A stretch of 64,000 bases of DNA from Spirosoma profusum (GTDB lineage: Bacteria; Bacteroidota; Bacteroidia; Cytophagales; Spirosomataceae). Under the pieces are notes generated by a model, which worked only from the letters and a program-made list of their open reading frames with translations, had not been told where the DNA came from and searched no databases. Location: assembly GCF_014699005.1 (NCBI RefSeq), contig NZ_JACWZY010000006.1, positions 248,001 through 312,000 of the forward strand. The letters are read 5' to 3'. Below are positions 18,615 to 27,094 of this stretch, one piece after another. Each line of letters starts with the position of its first letter. Within the stretch, counting starts at the first letter, position 1. The translations under genes and the position numbers were made by a program.

Positions 18615-19106
18615 CTACATCAGTAGATTCAAATCAGGCTGGGCATATTTTAAGATCTTAAAGTACATATCTGTTTTCGTCTGATATACACCTTCGATTT
18701 GAGGAATACGATCGTTAAGAATTTCGAGTAGGTGGTCGTTATCCCGACACATCACATCCACCTGCAAATCGAAATCACCGGACGTAATGGCCAGAAAACT
18801 GACTTCCCGGAATTCCTGCAATTGCTGCGCTACCGACGCAATTAGTTTAGCCGGACGTACCGCTATTTTGATGTGCACATAGGCCCTGAATCCAACCTTT
18901 TGAGTATTCACACGCCCAACAATCTGAATGGTTTTGTCCTCAATCAGTTTGCTCGCCCGCGTCCGAATGGTACTAACCGAAACGCCCAGTTGTTCGGCCA
19001 TTTCGGTAAACGAACGTCGGCCATCCTGCTGCAATTGACCCAAAATGGCAAAATCCAGCTCATCAAGCGTTTCATCAACGGACTGATCGGAGTGTGATAA
19101 ATTCAT
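18615..19106 (-). CDS. Lrp/AsnC family transcriptional regulator
   Basis: A 163-aa regulator, the family's usual size. The N-terminal winged HTH (about residues 13-65) has LDFAILGQLQQDGRRSFTEM and LGVSVSTIRTRASKL. A RAM ligand-binding domain follows (GFRAYVHIKIAV, FLAITSGDFDLQVDVMC, IPQIEGVYQTKTDMY). Such proteins form octamers that wrap DNA and respond to amino acids or similar small molecules. Because it precedes a SusC/SusD operon that has two spaced near-palindromes before it, it is a candidate regulator of that operon (inference). Confidence 0.92.
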   Translation of the reverse strand: MNLSHSDQSVDETLDELDFAILGQLQQDGRRSFTEMAEQLGVSVSTIRTRASKLIEDKTIQIVGRVNTQKVGFRAYVHIKIAVRPAKLIASVAQQLQEFREVSFLAITSGDFDLQVDVMCRDNDHLLEILNDRIPQIEGVYQTKTDMYFKILKYAQPDLNLLM

Positions 19107-19155
19107 GTGAAATAAATTTTAAGTGCCCGACGCTGGTACGGTGTGGGATGATTCT

Positions 19156-19629
19156 TTAACGTAGCCGGTTAGAATCACGTACTAACTTTTCATCCCGACG
19201 AATGAATCGGTTTGCCAGCATGTTAAATACAAGTGCAGCAATAATGGCGTAGAAGCCGGTCAGAAAATTACCCTGCTCGCCTGGATTTCCGTACTCCTTA
19301 CCAATGTATAGGGTACGATACAGGACAATACCCATGACGGCTGTAAGCATGAGCGCGTTAACAGCGCATAAAGCTGTCTGTGTAAGGCGATTACGGTACT
19401 GAAAAATGGCGTATAGCGAAACAAGCCCGACCAGAGCAATTAATAGAGCAAGATACCACACTTTATCAACATAGGTAGTAACTCCTTGTTGGTGAGTGTA
19501 TTCTAAAGCAGATAAATGAGCCATTTCCGTTGAGATTGGCCCGACTTTTTCCCAAATTGGGAACGACAGTGCAACACCCATAGAAACGGCAATAAAAAAC
19601 AGAAACAGTGTCTGAACGCGTTGAATCAT
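19156..19629 (-). CDS. DUF4293 family four-helix membrane protein
   Basis: A 157-aa integral membrane protein with four hydrophobic segments (about residues 6-24, 58-76, 86-107, 122-142). The opening MIQRVQTLFLFFIAVSMG and this layout match DUF4293, a family confined largely to Bacteroidota. Function unknown. It is divergent from mnmD, with about 115 bp of A/T-rich, weakly repetitive DNA between them, and lies 49 bp upstream of the lrp gene, possibly cotranscribed. Confidence 0.82.
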   Translation of the reverse strand: MIQRVQTLFLFFIAVSMGVALSFPIWEKVGPISTEMAHLSALEYTHQQGVTTYVDKVWYLALLIALVGLVSLYAIFQYRNRLTQTALCAVNALMLTAVMGIVLYRTLYIGKEYGNPGEQGNFLTGFYAIIAALVFNMLANRFIRRDEKLVRDSNRLR

Positions 19630-19744
19630 TGATATAAATGAATAATGTATACTGATTAATGTTTATGATTGATGAACAGATATTCTTTGTTCAATATTCA
19701 TTATCCATTAATAAAAGCAAAAGTAGCCCAAAAATTGATACCGT

Positions 19745-20422
19745 ATGACAGCAGATGTGCAGTTGCTTATTACCGCCGATGGATCGCATACAGCCGTAAA
19801 TCAGACGCTTGATAAAACGTATCATTCGATACACGGCGCCCTTCAGGAATCAAAGCGGGTATTTATTGAATTGGGTTTACAAGCAGCTTTCGAAATATTT
19901 CCAGTCGCTACGTTACGTATTTTCGAGATGGGCTTTGGTACTGGACTAAACGCTTTACTGACTGCTAAAGAGGCTGTTACTAACAAACGACAAATAGAAT
20001 ACACGGCTGTTGAGGCTTATCCGATGGCTGTTCAGGATGCGCAGCAGCTTAATTTCGATACGTTATTAGGGACCAACTATTTAGCCAATCTACATGAATC
20101 GCCCTGGGAAACGCTGGTTGACATTAATCCCTATTTTCAACTGACTAAGGTTCAGGGGAAATTAGAGGACTTCTGGCCGGAAGCCCAATACCATCTGATT
20201 TACTTCGACGCCTTTGCCCCTACTGCTCAGCCGGAACTCTGGGAGGCTGATATCTTTCGGAAGATGACTCAATTTTTGCTCCCAAATGGTATGTTGACTA
20301 CCTATTGTTCAAAGAGTTACGTTCAACGTAACATGCGTGCCGCTGGACTAACGGTTGAAAAACATCCGGGTCCTCCGCACAAGCGAGACATTATACGGGC
20401 GATACGTAACGTAGCAGATTAG
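19745..20422 (+). CDS. mnmD: tRNA 5-methylaminomethyl-2-thiouridine methyltransferase MnmD
   Basis: A 225-aa SAM-dependent methyltransferase equivalent to the N-terminal half of MnmC, without the FAD oxidase half, as is usual in Bacteroidota. The SAM site is FEMGFGTGLNALLTA (about residues 59-73) and the catalytic region is LIYFDAFAPTAQPELWE, followed by LPNGMLTTYCSKSYVQRNM. It completes mnm5s2U at position 34 of certain tRNAs. The gene stands alone and is divergent from the DUF4293 gene. Confidence 0.88.
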   Translation: MTADVQLLITADGSHTAVNQTLDKTYHSIHGALQESKRVFIELGLQAAFEIFPVATLRIFEMGFGTGLNALLTAKEAVTNKRQIEYTAVEAYPMAVQDAQQLNFDTLLGTNYLANLHESPWETLVDINPYFQLTKVQGKLEDFWPEAQYHLIYFDAFAPTAQPELWEADIFRKMTQFLLPNGMLTTYCSKSYVQRNMRAAGLTVEKHPGPPHKRDIIRAIRNVAD

Positions 20423-20572
20423 CTAAACGTTTACTACGTCTGCTCATAGGGTATAGTGAACCAACGTAACAGTCAGTACGTTGGCTGGATACCAGTTATT
20501 TTGTTATTTTTATTCAACTATTTCGCCAATTTTCTAACCGTAACAGGCGTTACTTTTAAAACAACATGCCGT

Positions 20573-21166
20573 ATGAACCGTTTGCTTCTATTTTTTGTCG
20601 CCTTCGTTCTGCTCACAGCAAGTGCATTTCGCACAACTCTACCTGCTGAACAATCCTCTGCTAAAGCCAGTGGGGAACAAAAACACATTAAATGGCTGAC
20701 CATTCAGGAAGCGTATGCGCTGACTCAGAAAAAGCCCAGAAAATTTGTGGTTGATGTTTACACCGACTGGTGTGGATGGTGTAAGGTAATGGATCGCGAA
20801 ACGTTCTCAAAACCGGCCATTGTTGATTACGTGAACGCCAATTACTACCCTGTTCGTTTTAACGCCGAACAAACTGAAGATATAACGCTTGGCAAACAGA
20901 CGTTCAAATACATCAGTGGAGGAAGCCGGGGAGTTCACGAACTGGCTGCCGCACTATTACGCAATCAGATGAGTTATCCGACGACGGTATTTATGGACGA
21001 GAAATTCAACCTGATTCAGCCAATCGCCGGATATCTGGAGCCTCGAACTTTCCATCAGGTTATTACGTACTTCGCTCAAAATTATCATCAGAAAGAGCCT
21101 TTCGATCAATTCAAGGCTGGTACGTATAATAAAGAATTTAAAGCAGATTTAGCCTCCAGTAAATAA
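20573..21166 (+). CDS. Exported thioredoxin-like protein
   Basis: A 197-aa protein with a signal-like hydrophobic N-terminus (MNRLLLFFVAFVLLTASAF). The thioredoxin fold carries the redox motif C67-G-W-C70 in VDVYTDWCGWCKVMD and the cis-Pro strand SYPTTVFMD. DUF255/thioredoxin_7-type proteins of this kind act as periplasmic thiol oxidoreductases. The upstream in-frame ATG at 20456 would place 39 residues before the signal peptide, so 20573 is preferred. A long inverted repeat follows the stop. Confidence 0.85.
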   Translation: MNRLLLFFVAFVLLTASAFRTTLPAEQSSAKASGEQKHIKWLTIQEAYALTQKKPRKFVVDVYTDWCGWCKVMDRETFSKPAIVDYVNANYYPVRFNAEQTEDITLGKQTFKYISGGSRGVHELAAALLRNQMSYPTTVFMDEKFNLIQPIAGYLEPRTFHQVITYFAQNYHQKEPFDQFKAGTYNKEFKADLASSK

Positions 21167-21178
21167 TTGACCTAAACG

Positions 21179-21247
21179 TAACACGGGCGGAAGCCCGCAC
21201 TCCGAGGATGAATATTCGCTTTGGAGTGCGGGCTTCCGCCCGTGTTA
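21179..21247. repeat. GC-rich inverted repeat (terminator or REP-like)
   Basis: Perfect 25-bp arms (21179-21203 and 21223-21247) around 19 nt. The core is GGGCGGAAGCCCGCACTCC. It begins 13 bp after the thioredoxin-like stop and is followed directly by the -7 box of the next gene. Confidence 0.85.
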
Positions 21248-21249
21248 TG

Positions 21250-21257
21250 TATTTTTG
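21250..21257 (+). promoter_or_regulatory. -7 box TATTTTTG before the M13 peptidase gene
   Basis: It matches TAnnTTTG and lies 31 bp before the chosen ATG at 21288, three bases after the inverted repeat. Confidence 0.5.
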
Positions 21258-21287
21258 TTACCCATTTCCTGTATCAACAACATCAGT

Positions 21288-23312
21288 ATGTATAAACAAA
21301 CAACTTTTCTTTTACTAACACTTTTAACGATTGCGTTCGTTGCGGCAGTAGTTCCCCAAAAATTCATCGACCCCCAAAACATGGATACGTCGGTGAAGCC
21401 TGGCGATAATTTTTATCAGTATGCCAATGGAAACTGGCTTCGTCAGAATGCAATTCCGGCTTCAAAAACGTCGTGGGGTAGCTTCAATCAGTTGCATGAG
21501 CAAAGTCTGGACGCCATGAAAACGCTGCTCGAAGAAGCGTCGAAAACGACGACGAAAGGGCGTTTGTACCAGATGGTAGGCGATTATTACGCCAGTGGAA
21601 TGGACAGCCTGACCATTGAAAAACGTGGTTTTGAGCCAATTAAACTCGATTTGGCCCGAATCGAAAAGGTAAACACCAAAGCGAACCTGTTAGAAGAACT
21701 GGCGTATCAGCGAACGCAGGGCAACGGAATGTTATTTGGTTTTGGCGTTGTGCAGGATCGGAAGAACGTAACGAAATACCTGCCTCAGTTTAATCAGGGC
21801 GGTACTACGTTACCCGACCGGGATTATTACCTGAAGAACGACACTCGCAGTCAGAAAATCCGTGACGCATACCGGGAGCATCTAACTAAAATGCTGGCTC
21901 TGATTGGTGAAGAGCCAACGCAGGCATCACAGGAAGCCGACATGATCATGCGGGTAGAAACGGCCCTGGCGAAAGCACAAATGCCGCGTGTAGAGATGCG
22001 TGACCCCTATAAAACATACAACAAGTTCCCTGTTACTCAATTCAATCAGCAAACGCCGGGCATTAATTGGGCGGATCAATTAACTAAATATGGCGTCAAA
22101 AACCAGGATACGGTGTTGATACAGAATCCGGTTTTTTTCCGTGCGCTCGACAGCTTAGTGGCTGCTACACCCATTGAAGAATGGCGCACCTATATGCGCT
22201 GGAACGTACTGAAAAATGCGGCTCCTTACTTGAGCGATGCGTTTGTAAAGCAGAATTTCGCTTTTACAAAGGTGTTGACGGGACAGAAGGAGCAAACTCC
22301 TCGCTGGCAACGTATTAGTTCGTTGATTGATGGTACGTTGGGCGATTTGCTGGGGCAGCTTTACGTTCAGAAATATTTCAAGCCTGAGGCTAAACAGCGC
22401 ATGATGTCGCTGGTCGATAATCTCGAAGCGTCTTTCAAGGAACACATCAACAAGCTTGACTGGATGAGCGAGGAAACCAAAAAACGAGCACTAACTAAAT
22501 TGGTGGCGTTTAAGCGGAAAATTGGCTATCCCGATAAATGGAAGACCTACGAAGGCGTGACGATTGACCGGCATGGTTACTACGATAACGTAAAATCGGT
22601 GAGTAAATGGAGCTATAACTTCATGATCAATCGCCTGGGTAAACCAGTAGACAAAACAGAGTGGGGAATGACACCACCAACAGTAAACGCCTATTATAAC
22701 CCGGTCAATAACGAAATTGCGTTTCCAGCGGCTATTCTGCAATTCCCGTTCTTCGATTCAGATGCTGATGATGCGGTCAATTACGGGGGTATTGGGGCCG
22801 TAATCGGTCACGAAATGACACATGGTTTCGACGATTCAGGCCGACAATATGACTCCGATGGTACATTACGTGACTGGTGGACTAAAGCCGATGCCGATAA
22901 CTTCCGCAAACGAGCCGACCAGGTGAAAGAGCAATTCTTTGGGTTCAAAGTGCTTGATTCCATCAAAGTAAATGGGCAACTAACGCTGGGCGAAAATCTG
23001 GCTGATTTAGGCGGGTTAGCGATCGCTTACGATGCGTTCAAAAAAACGGCTCAGGGTAAATTGACTAATAAGAAAAATACCATTGATGGCTTCACTCCTG
23101 ATCAACGTTTCTTCCTGTCGTGGGCGCAAATCTGGCGAATCAACGTACGTCCTGAATCGCAGGCTCAGTTAATTTTAGTTGACCCTCACGCACCGGGAAT
23201 GTATCGTTGCAATGGGCCAGTTGCGAATATCGATGCGTGGTATCAAGCCTTTAATGTGCAACCGGGCCACAAAATGTATAAACGACCAGAAGATCGAATA
23301 AAGGTTTGGTAA
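21288..23312 (+). CDS. M13 family zinc metallopeptidase (neprilysin/PepO type)
   Basis: A 674-aa exported endopeptidase with a signal peptide (MYKQTTFLLLTLLTIAFVAAVVPQ). The zinc site is H508-E-M-T-H512, with the third ligand E569 in GENLADLGG, and the substrate-binding motif NAYYNP precedes it. The conserved C-terminal HAPGMYRCNGPVANIDAWY is intact. M13 enzymes cleave oligopeptides on the amino side of hydrophobic residues. The ATG at 21255 adds eleven residues that do not extend the signal, so 21288 is used. A hairpin follows the stop. Confidence 0.95.
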   Translation: MYKQTTFLLLTLLTIAFVAAVVPQKFIDPQNMDTSVKPGDNFYQYANGNWLRQNAIPASKTSWGSFNQLHEQSLDAMKTLLEEASKTTTKGRLYQMVGDYYASGMDSLTIEKRGFEPIKLDLARIEKVNTKANLLEELAYQRTQGNGMLFGFGVVQDRKNVTKYLPQFNQGGTTLPDRDYYLKNDTRSQKIRDAYREHLTKMLALIGEEPTQASQEADMIMRVETALAKAQMPRVEMRDPYKTYNKFPVTQFNQQTPGINWADQLTKYGVKNQDTVLIQNPVFFRALDSLVAATPIEEWRTYMRWNVLKNAAPYLSDAFVKQNFAFTKVLTGQKEQTPRWQRISSLIDGTLGDLLGQLYVQKYFKPEAKQRMMSLVDNLEASFKEHINKLDWMSEETKKRALTKLVAFKRKIGYPDKWKTYEGVTIDRHGYYDNVKSVSKWSYNFMINRLGKPVDKTEWGMTPPTVNAYYNPVNNEIAFPAAILQFPFFDSDADDAVNYGGIGAVIGHEMTHGFDDSGRQYDSDGTLRDWWTKADADNFRKRADQVKEQFFGFKVLDSIKVNGQLTLGENLADLGGLAIAYDAFKKTAQGKLTNKKNTIDGFTPDQRFFLSWAQIWRINVRPESQAQLILVDPHAPGMYRCNGPVANIDAWYQAFNVQPGHKMYKRPEDRIKVW

Positions 23313-23325
23313 GTAGTTTATGTTG

Positions 23326-23369
23326 GATTTCAAGTTTCAGATTTGATGTTGAGTCTGAAACTTGAAATC
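23326..23369 (+). terminator. Hairpin after the M13 peptidase gene
   Basis: Perfect 16-bp arms (23326-23341 and 23354-23369) with a 12-nt loop, followed by TTTCC. Confidence 0.75.
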
Positions 23370-23382
23370 TTTCCTCAATCCT

Positions 23383-23925
23383 ATGATCGCCCCACGTCTT
23401 TTAATCGCTCTCTTGTTATTTGGCGTATCCTGTCAAACCAAACCTAAACAGGAATCTGCTGCCAAATCTACGACAGCTGCAACTACGGAGGATAGTGCTG
23501 CTTCATTGGCTAAACGGCCTGCTGAAGGCGCCCCTCGATCAGCCGCCGACCGATTAGTACGTGCTCTTTATTTCGAGCACAACAAAAAAGAAAACCCGCT
23601 TCGCGAAACTAAAGACCGTGGCTTAATTGAGCAGTTTTTTACAAAAACTACTACAGATATTATTTGGGCAGACGCTCAGAAAAAGCCTGGAAAAATTAAT
23701 CGCGCTACAGTAAATCTGCTTTACAATGCCCCAGATGCATCCATCAAAAAGATGTGGGTAGAACCGGCAGCTATAGGTGGGACCAAGGCCATTGTCTATG
23801 TAACGTTCGAAAAAAACAGTAAGCCAGAGGAAGTTAAAGTGGATATGCAACAGATTGCCGGTCGCTGGCGTATTGCTGAGATGCATTATCCTGACGGGAA
23901 GCGATTGACAGAATTGTTGAAGTAA
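23383..23925 (+). CDS. DUF3828-like lipoprotein
   Basis: A 180-aa lipoprotein. MIAPRLLIALLLFGVSC gives a lipobox with Cys17, followed by a Ser/Thr/Ala-rich linker to about residue 55. The rest (ADRLVRALYFEHNKKENPL, LIEQFFTKTTTDIIWADA, ITGRWRI-like AGRWRIAEMHYPDG) resembles DUF3828, a family of small exported proteins of unknown function. An upstream TTG at 23362 is less likely than the ATG at 23383. No downstream gene on this strand before the tRNA cluster. Confidence 0.72.
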   Translation: MIAPRLLIALLLFGVSCQTKPKQESAAKSTTAATTEDSAASLAKRPAEGAPRSAADRLVRALYFEHNKKENPLRETKDRGLIEQFFTKTTTDIIWADAQKKPGKINRATVNLLYNAPDASIKKMWVEPAAIGGTKAIVYVTFEKNSKPEEVKVDMQQIAGRWRIAEMHYPDGKRLTELLK

Positions 23926-23960
23926 GAACGATGGTCACCAAATTATTTTTAAACCACGTG

Positions 23961-23990
23961 TTGACAACACCATAAAAACATGTAATTTTG
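23961..23990 (+). promoter_or_regulatory. Promoter of the tRNA-Tyr/Gly/Thr cluster
   Basis: TTG (in TTGACA, 23961-23966) and TAATTTTG (23983-23990) are spaced by 19 bp, an excellent fit to the Bacteroidota -33/-7 consensus. It lies about 50 bp before tRNA-Tyr. Confidence 0.8.
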
Positions 23991-24040
23991 CAACTCCAAA
24001 CCGGAAACGGGGCGGAAAATGCTCTTTAACATTGCTTTTT

Positions 24041-24123
24041 GGGGAGTTTCCAGAGTGGCCAAATGGATCAGACTGTAAATCTGCTGGCGTACGCCTTCGG
24101 AGGTTCGAATCCTCCACTCCCCA
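24041..24123 (+). tRNA. tRNA-Tyr (GTA)
   Basis: An 83-nt type II tRNA. Acceptor GGGGAGT pairs with ACTCCCC. The anticodon loop CTGTAAA gives GTA, there is a long variable arm, and GGTTCGAATCC forms the T arm. The CCA end is partly encoded (CCAC follows). Confidence 0.97.
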
Positions 24124-24127
24124 CGAG

Positions 24128-24222
24128 AGAAGTTATAAAGTTATAGTGTTAAAAAGTTGTAGAGTTTGCTGACGCACTCAATAAACTTTACAACCATGTA
24201 ACCCTACAACTGTATAACTTCT
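24128..24222. repeat. A/T-rich GTTATA-type inverted repeat between tRNAs
   Basis: Ends AGAAGTTATA (24128-24137) and TATAACTTCT (24213-24222) are perfect inverted repeats. Between them are degenerate repeats of AGTTATA and AGTTGTAGAGTT and their complements. It fills the spacer between tRNA-Tyr and tRNA-Gly. Related to 24327-24386 and 38392-38466. Confidence 0.7.
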
Positions 24223-24227
24223 TTTTT

Positions 24228-24300
24228 GCGGAAGTAGCTCAATTGGTAGAGCGATAGCCTTCCAAGCTATAGGTTGCGGGTTCGAGACCCGTCTTCCGCT
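24228..24300 (+). tRNA. tRNA-Gly (TCC)
   Basis: A 73-nt tRNA. Acceptor GCGGAAG pairs with CTTCCGC. The anticodon loop CTTCCAA gives TCC, and the T arm is GCGGGTTCGAGACCCGT. Confidence 0.97.
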
Positions 24301-24326
24301 CAAAGGGGCAAGTTATATAGTCATAG

Positions 24327-24386
24327 AGTTGTAAAGTTGATGATGCGAAAGCGAAACGAACGTTACAACCTTATAACTTTACAACT
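24327..24386. repeat. A/T-rich GTTATA-type inverted repeat between tRNAs
   Basis: AGTTGTAAAGTT (24327-24338) and AACTTTACAACT (24375-24386) are perfect inverted repeats, with further ACAACC/TATAACTT sequence nearby. It fills the spacer between tRNA-Gly and tRNA-Thr and shares words with the repeats at 24128 and 38392. Confidence 0.7.
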
Positions 24387-24396
24387 CCCGAATTTT

Positions 24397-24468
<72 letters not shown>

Positions 24469-24469
24469 C

Positions 24470-24493
24470 AAGACTTCGTATGGAGTCTTTTTT
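24470..24493 (+). terminator. Terminator after tRNA-Thr
   Basis: AAGACT (24470-24475) and AGTCTT (24484-24489) form a stem followed by TTTT. It separates the tRNA cluster from tuf, though it is short and may be leaky. Confidence 0.65.
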
Positions 24494-24624
24494 GATAGAG
24501 CCGCCCGTGCGGTTTTAAGCCCAAATGGCGTCAGACCTTAAACGGGATGGTTTCGCTGGGTTTAAATCTAGTTCAGCGAATTCATTCAATAACAAACAAC
24601 AGTTCACAATAGCGTTTTAAAAAC

Positions 24625-25812
24625 ATGGCAAAAGAGAATTTTGACCGCTCGAAACCGCACGTAAATATCGGTACGATTGGTCACGTTGACCACGGTAAAA
24701 CGACGCTGACGGCTGCCATTACGAAAGTGCTGGCCGAAAAGGGTCTGGCCGCGATTCGGGACTTCTCCTCGATTGACAACGCCCCCGAAGAAAAAGAACG
24801 GGGTATTACCATCAATACATCGCATGTTGAATATTCAACAGCGAATCGTCACTATGCTCACGTTGACTGCCCAGGTCACGCCGACTATGTGAAAAACATG
24901 GTTACGGGTGCTGCTCAGATGGACGGTGCTATCCTTGTGGTAGCGGCTACTGACGGACCAATGCCCCAAACCCGGGAGCACATCCTGCTTGCTCGTCAGG
25001 TAGGTGTACCTCAGCTCGTTGTGTTCATGAATAAAGTGGATATGGTTGACGATCCTGAGCTGCTCGAACTCGTTGAAATGGAAATTCGCGAACTGCTGAG
25101 TTTCTATAACTTCGATGGTGACAACATTCCAGTCATTCAAGGTTCTGCTCTGGGTGGTCTGAATGGCGATGCTAAATGGGTAAAAACCATTGAAGAACTG
25201 ATGGACAGTGTTGATAGCTTCATTCCGCTACCTCCGCGTCAAACAGATCTTCCGTTCCTGATGCCGGTTGAGGACGTATTCTCGATTACGGGTCGTGGTA
25301 CGGTAGCAACGGGACGTATCGAACGGGGTGTAATCAACTCGGGCGACCCAGTTGAGATCCTTGGTATGGGTGCTGAAAACCTGAAATCAGTTGTTACGGG
25401 TGTTGAAATGTTCCGGAAAATTCTAGACCGTGGCGAAGCTGGTGACAACGTAGGTCTTCTGCTCCGTGGAATTGAGAAAACCGATATCCGTCGTGGTATG
25501 GTTATCTGCAAACCTGGTTCAGTTAAACCCCACTCGAAGTTCAAAGCTGAAGTTTATGTACTGTCGAAAGAAGAAGGTGGTCGTCATACCCCGTTCTTCA
25601 ATAAGTACCGTCCGCAGTTCTACTTCCGCACCACCGACGTAACAGGCGAAATTACACTGCCTGCTAACGTAGAAATGGTAATGCCGGGCGATAACATCAC
25701 GATTGACGTAACGCTGATCAACAAAATCGCTATGGAGAAAGGTCTTCGTTTCGCTATCCGCGAAGGTGGACGTACCGTAGGTGCCGGTCAGGTAACGGAA
25801 ATCCTAGACTAA
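24625..25812 (+). CDS. tuf: Translation elongation factor Tu
   Basis: A 395-aa EF-Tu of normal length. G1 [11 protein letters not shown] (residues 19-29), the switch I region [12 protein letters not shown]3 [12 protein letters not shown] and G4 NKVDMVD are all present, and the domain III terminus [11 protein letters not shown] is intact. EF-Tu delivers aminoacyl-tRNA to the ribosome as a GTP complex. It lies between the tRNA cluster and tRNA-Trp/secE/nusG, the usual tuf-secE order in bacteria, and ends in its own terminator at 25831. A 130-nt leader after the tRNA-Thr terminator has no consensus -7 box, so part of its expression may come from read-through of the tRNA promoter. Confidence 0.98.
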   Translation: MAKENFDRSKPHVNIGTIGHVDHGKTTLTAAITKVLAEKGLAAIRDFSSIDNAPEEKERGITINTSHVEYSTANRHYAHVDCPGHADYVKNMVTGAAQMDGAILVVAATDGPMPQTREHILLARQVGVPQLVVFMNKVDMVDDPELLELVEMEIRELLSFYNFDGDNIPVIQGSALGGLNGDAKWVKTIEELMDSVDSFIPLPPRQTDLPFLMPVEDVFSITGRGTVATGRIERGVINSGDPVEILGMGAENLKSVVTGVEMFRKILDRGEAGDNVGLLLRGIEKTDIRRGMVICKPGSVKPHSKFKAEVYVLSKEEGGRHTPFFNKYRPQFYFRTTDVTGEITLPANVEMVMPGDNITIDVTLINKIAMEKGLRFAIREGGRTVGAGQVTEILD

Positions 25813-25830
25813 AAATCGAATAAATTAGAA

Positions 25831-25866
25831 CAAGTGCATTTCTTGACGGGAATGCACTTGTTTTTT
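25831..25866 (+). terminator. tuf terminator
   Basis: CAAGTGCATT (25831-25840) and AATGCACTTG (25851-25860) form a perfect stem, followed by TTTTTT. Confidence 0.92.
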
Positions 25867-25886
25867 AATATTATTTCGTACTTTTG
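25858..25886 (+). promoter_or_regulatory. Promoter of the tRNA-Trp/secE/nusG unit
   Basis: TTG at 25858-25860 (the last bases of the tuf terminator stem) and TACTTTTG at 25879-25886, spaced 18 bp, fit the Bacteroidota consensus. The terminator and promoter overlap. Confidence 0.7.
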
Positions 25887-25994
25887 CAGTCCGAAAAACA
25901 AGTCAACAGTCATAAGTCATTAGTTGATAGTAGTTAGAAACTACTATCGGTAATAAAACTAAGGACTATTAATTGACGACTTTTAATTAAAATA
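25887..25994. other. Imperfect repeat spacer before tRNA-Trp
   Basis: About 100 bp of words such as AGTCATTAGTTGATAGTAGT and their near-complements (ACTACTATCGG, ACTATTAATTGACGACTT). Same style as the rpoB-rpoC spacer at 33533-33606. No ORF. Confidence 0.4.
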
Positions 25995-26067
25995 CACGGG
26001 TGTAGTTCAAGGGTAGAATAGCGGTCTCCAAAACCGTTGATGGGAGTTCGAATCTCTCCACCCGTGC
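25995..26067 (+). tRNA. tRNA-Trp (CCA)
   Basis: Acceptor CACGGGT pairs with ACCCGTG. The anticodon loop CTCCAAA between GCGGT and ACCGT gives CCA, and the T arm is GGGAGTTCGAATCTCTC. It lies 16 bp before secE, a common linkage in Bacteroidota. Confidence 0.95.
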
Positions 26068-26083
26068 CATCTCTTATCATCAA

Positions 26084-26275
26084 ATGGACAAGTTTATCTC
26101 GTTTCTGAAGGCTTCCTGGGAAGAAGTTCAGCATAACGTGACTTGGCCTAAATTCAGCGATCTCCAATCCAGCTCAACACTGGTATTAGTAGCCTCGCTG
26201 ATTTTTGCGCTACTGGTCGGGTTAATTGATTTAGTATTCGAGAACGGCCTGAATGCCTTCTATCAGTCATTCTAA
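26084..26275 (+). CDS. secE: Preprotein translocase subunit SecE
   Basis: A 63-aa single-spanning SecE. The amphipathic N-terminal helix (MDKFISFLKASWEEVQHNVTW) carries the WEEV...VTWP hallmark, followed by one transmembrane helix at about residues 34-54. It stabilises SecY in the inner-membrane translocon. The placement between tRNA-Trp and nusG is the expected order. Confidence 0.95.
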   Translation: MDKFISFLKASWEEVQHNVTWPKFSDLQSSSTLVLVASLIFALLVGLIDLVFENGLNAFYQSF

Positions 26276-26364
26276 TTAGAGCGTCAGGTATCGCCTAACA
26301 TCGTCAAGTTTTTGTCAAGCATCATGAAACATTCCTGGCTATACTTGACAACCTTCGGCTATAA

Positions 26365-26937
26365 ATGACAGTGAATATGAGCGGTATACAATGGTATGTA
26401 ATTCGGGCCGTATCGGGGCAGGAAAAGAAAATTAAATCCTATCTCGATAACGAGATTATCCGGCAGAAATTAGACGAAGTAATTCCGCAGGTCTTAATTC
26501 CGGCGGAAAAGGTGTATGAAATGCGCAACGGTAAGAAGCGCGTGCGGGAAAAGTCATTTTTCCCCGGCTATATTCTTATTTCGGCTGATCTGGGTAATAA
26601 CCGAGCGCTCGATATGATACTAAATATGCCGGGGGTGTTGGGCTTTCTAGGCAATTCGCAGGTCGGAACGACATCGAAGGTTCCAGTTCCGCTACGTCAG
26701 GCTGAGGTAAACCGGATTTTAGGTAAGGTTGATGAAGAAACCCAGGAGGTTGTAGCGCCAAGTGCTTCGTACCTCAAGGGTGAAAATGTTAAAGTTGTTG
26801 ATGGACCGTTTGGTGGTTTCATTGGCACTGTAGAAGAAGTATTCGATGACCGGAAGAAATTGAACGTCGTTGTAAAAATATTTGGCCGGAATACTCCGGT
26901 AGAACTCAGTTACGCACAAGTAGAAAAGGAGAGCTAG
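26365..26937 (+). CDS. nusG: Transcription termination/antitermination factor NusG
   Basis: A 190-aa NusG. The NGN domain covers about residues 8-115 (WYVIRAVSGQEKKIKSYL, SFFPGYILISADL, MPGVLGFLG). A KOW domain covers about 135-188 (GENVKVVDGPFGGFIGTVEEV). It binds RNA polymerase and links it to Rho or the ribosome. The start could be the ATG at 26365 or, four codons later, at 26377; neither has a clear SD. Confidence 0.95.
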   Translation: MTVNMSGIQWYVIRAVSGQEKKIKSYLDNEIIRQKLDEVIPQVLIPAEKVYEMRNGKKRVREKSFFPGYILISADLGNNRALDMILNMPGVLGFLGNSQVGTTSKVPVPLRQAEVNRILGKVDEETQEVVAPSASYLKGENVKVVDGPFGGFIGTVEEVFDDRKKLNVVVKIFGRNTPVELSYAQVEKES

Positions 26938-26950
26938 TTAAATAAATTAG

Positions 26951-27074
26951 TTGTCCGTGGTTCGGCATCCTATGCTTCCCTCAGAGGGTGACCAGCCAGA
27001 ACCAGTTGATTTGCCGCGATAGGTGTGCGGATAGGTTATGTGACGAACCTGTTAAGAAAACCGTAAGCGGACAA
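26951..27074 (+). promoter_or_regulatory. Structured rplK leader
   Basis: A 7-bp closing stem TTGTCCG (26951-26957) / CGGACAA (27068-27074) encloses two inner stems: GGTTC (26959-26963) / GAACC (26999-27003) and AGGTT (27033-27037) / AACCT (27046-27050). The element ends 20 nt before the rplK ATG. The position suits L1-type feedback control of rplKA, but I cannot confirm the L1 site. The TAAGCGGACAA end recurs before rplL. Confidence 0.5.
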
Positions 27075-27094
27075 ATCGTAACTCAATTACCACA

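Noticed and set aside
24004-24040. Possible additional tRNA before tRNA-Tyr
   Set aside because: No acceptor or T-arm pairing; it is only the leader after the promoter.
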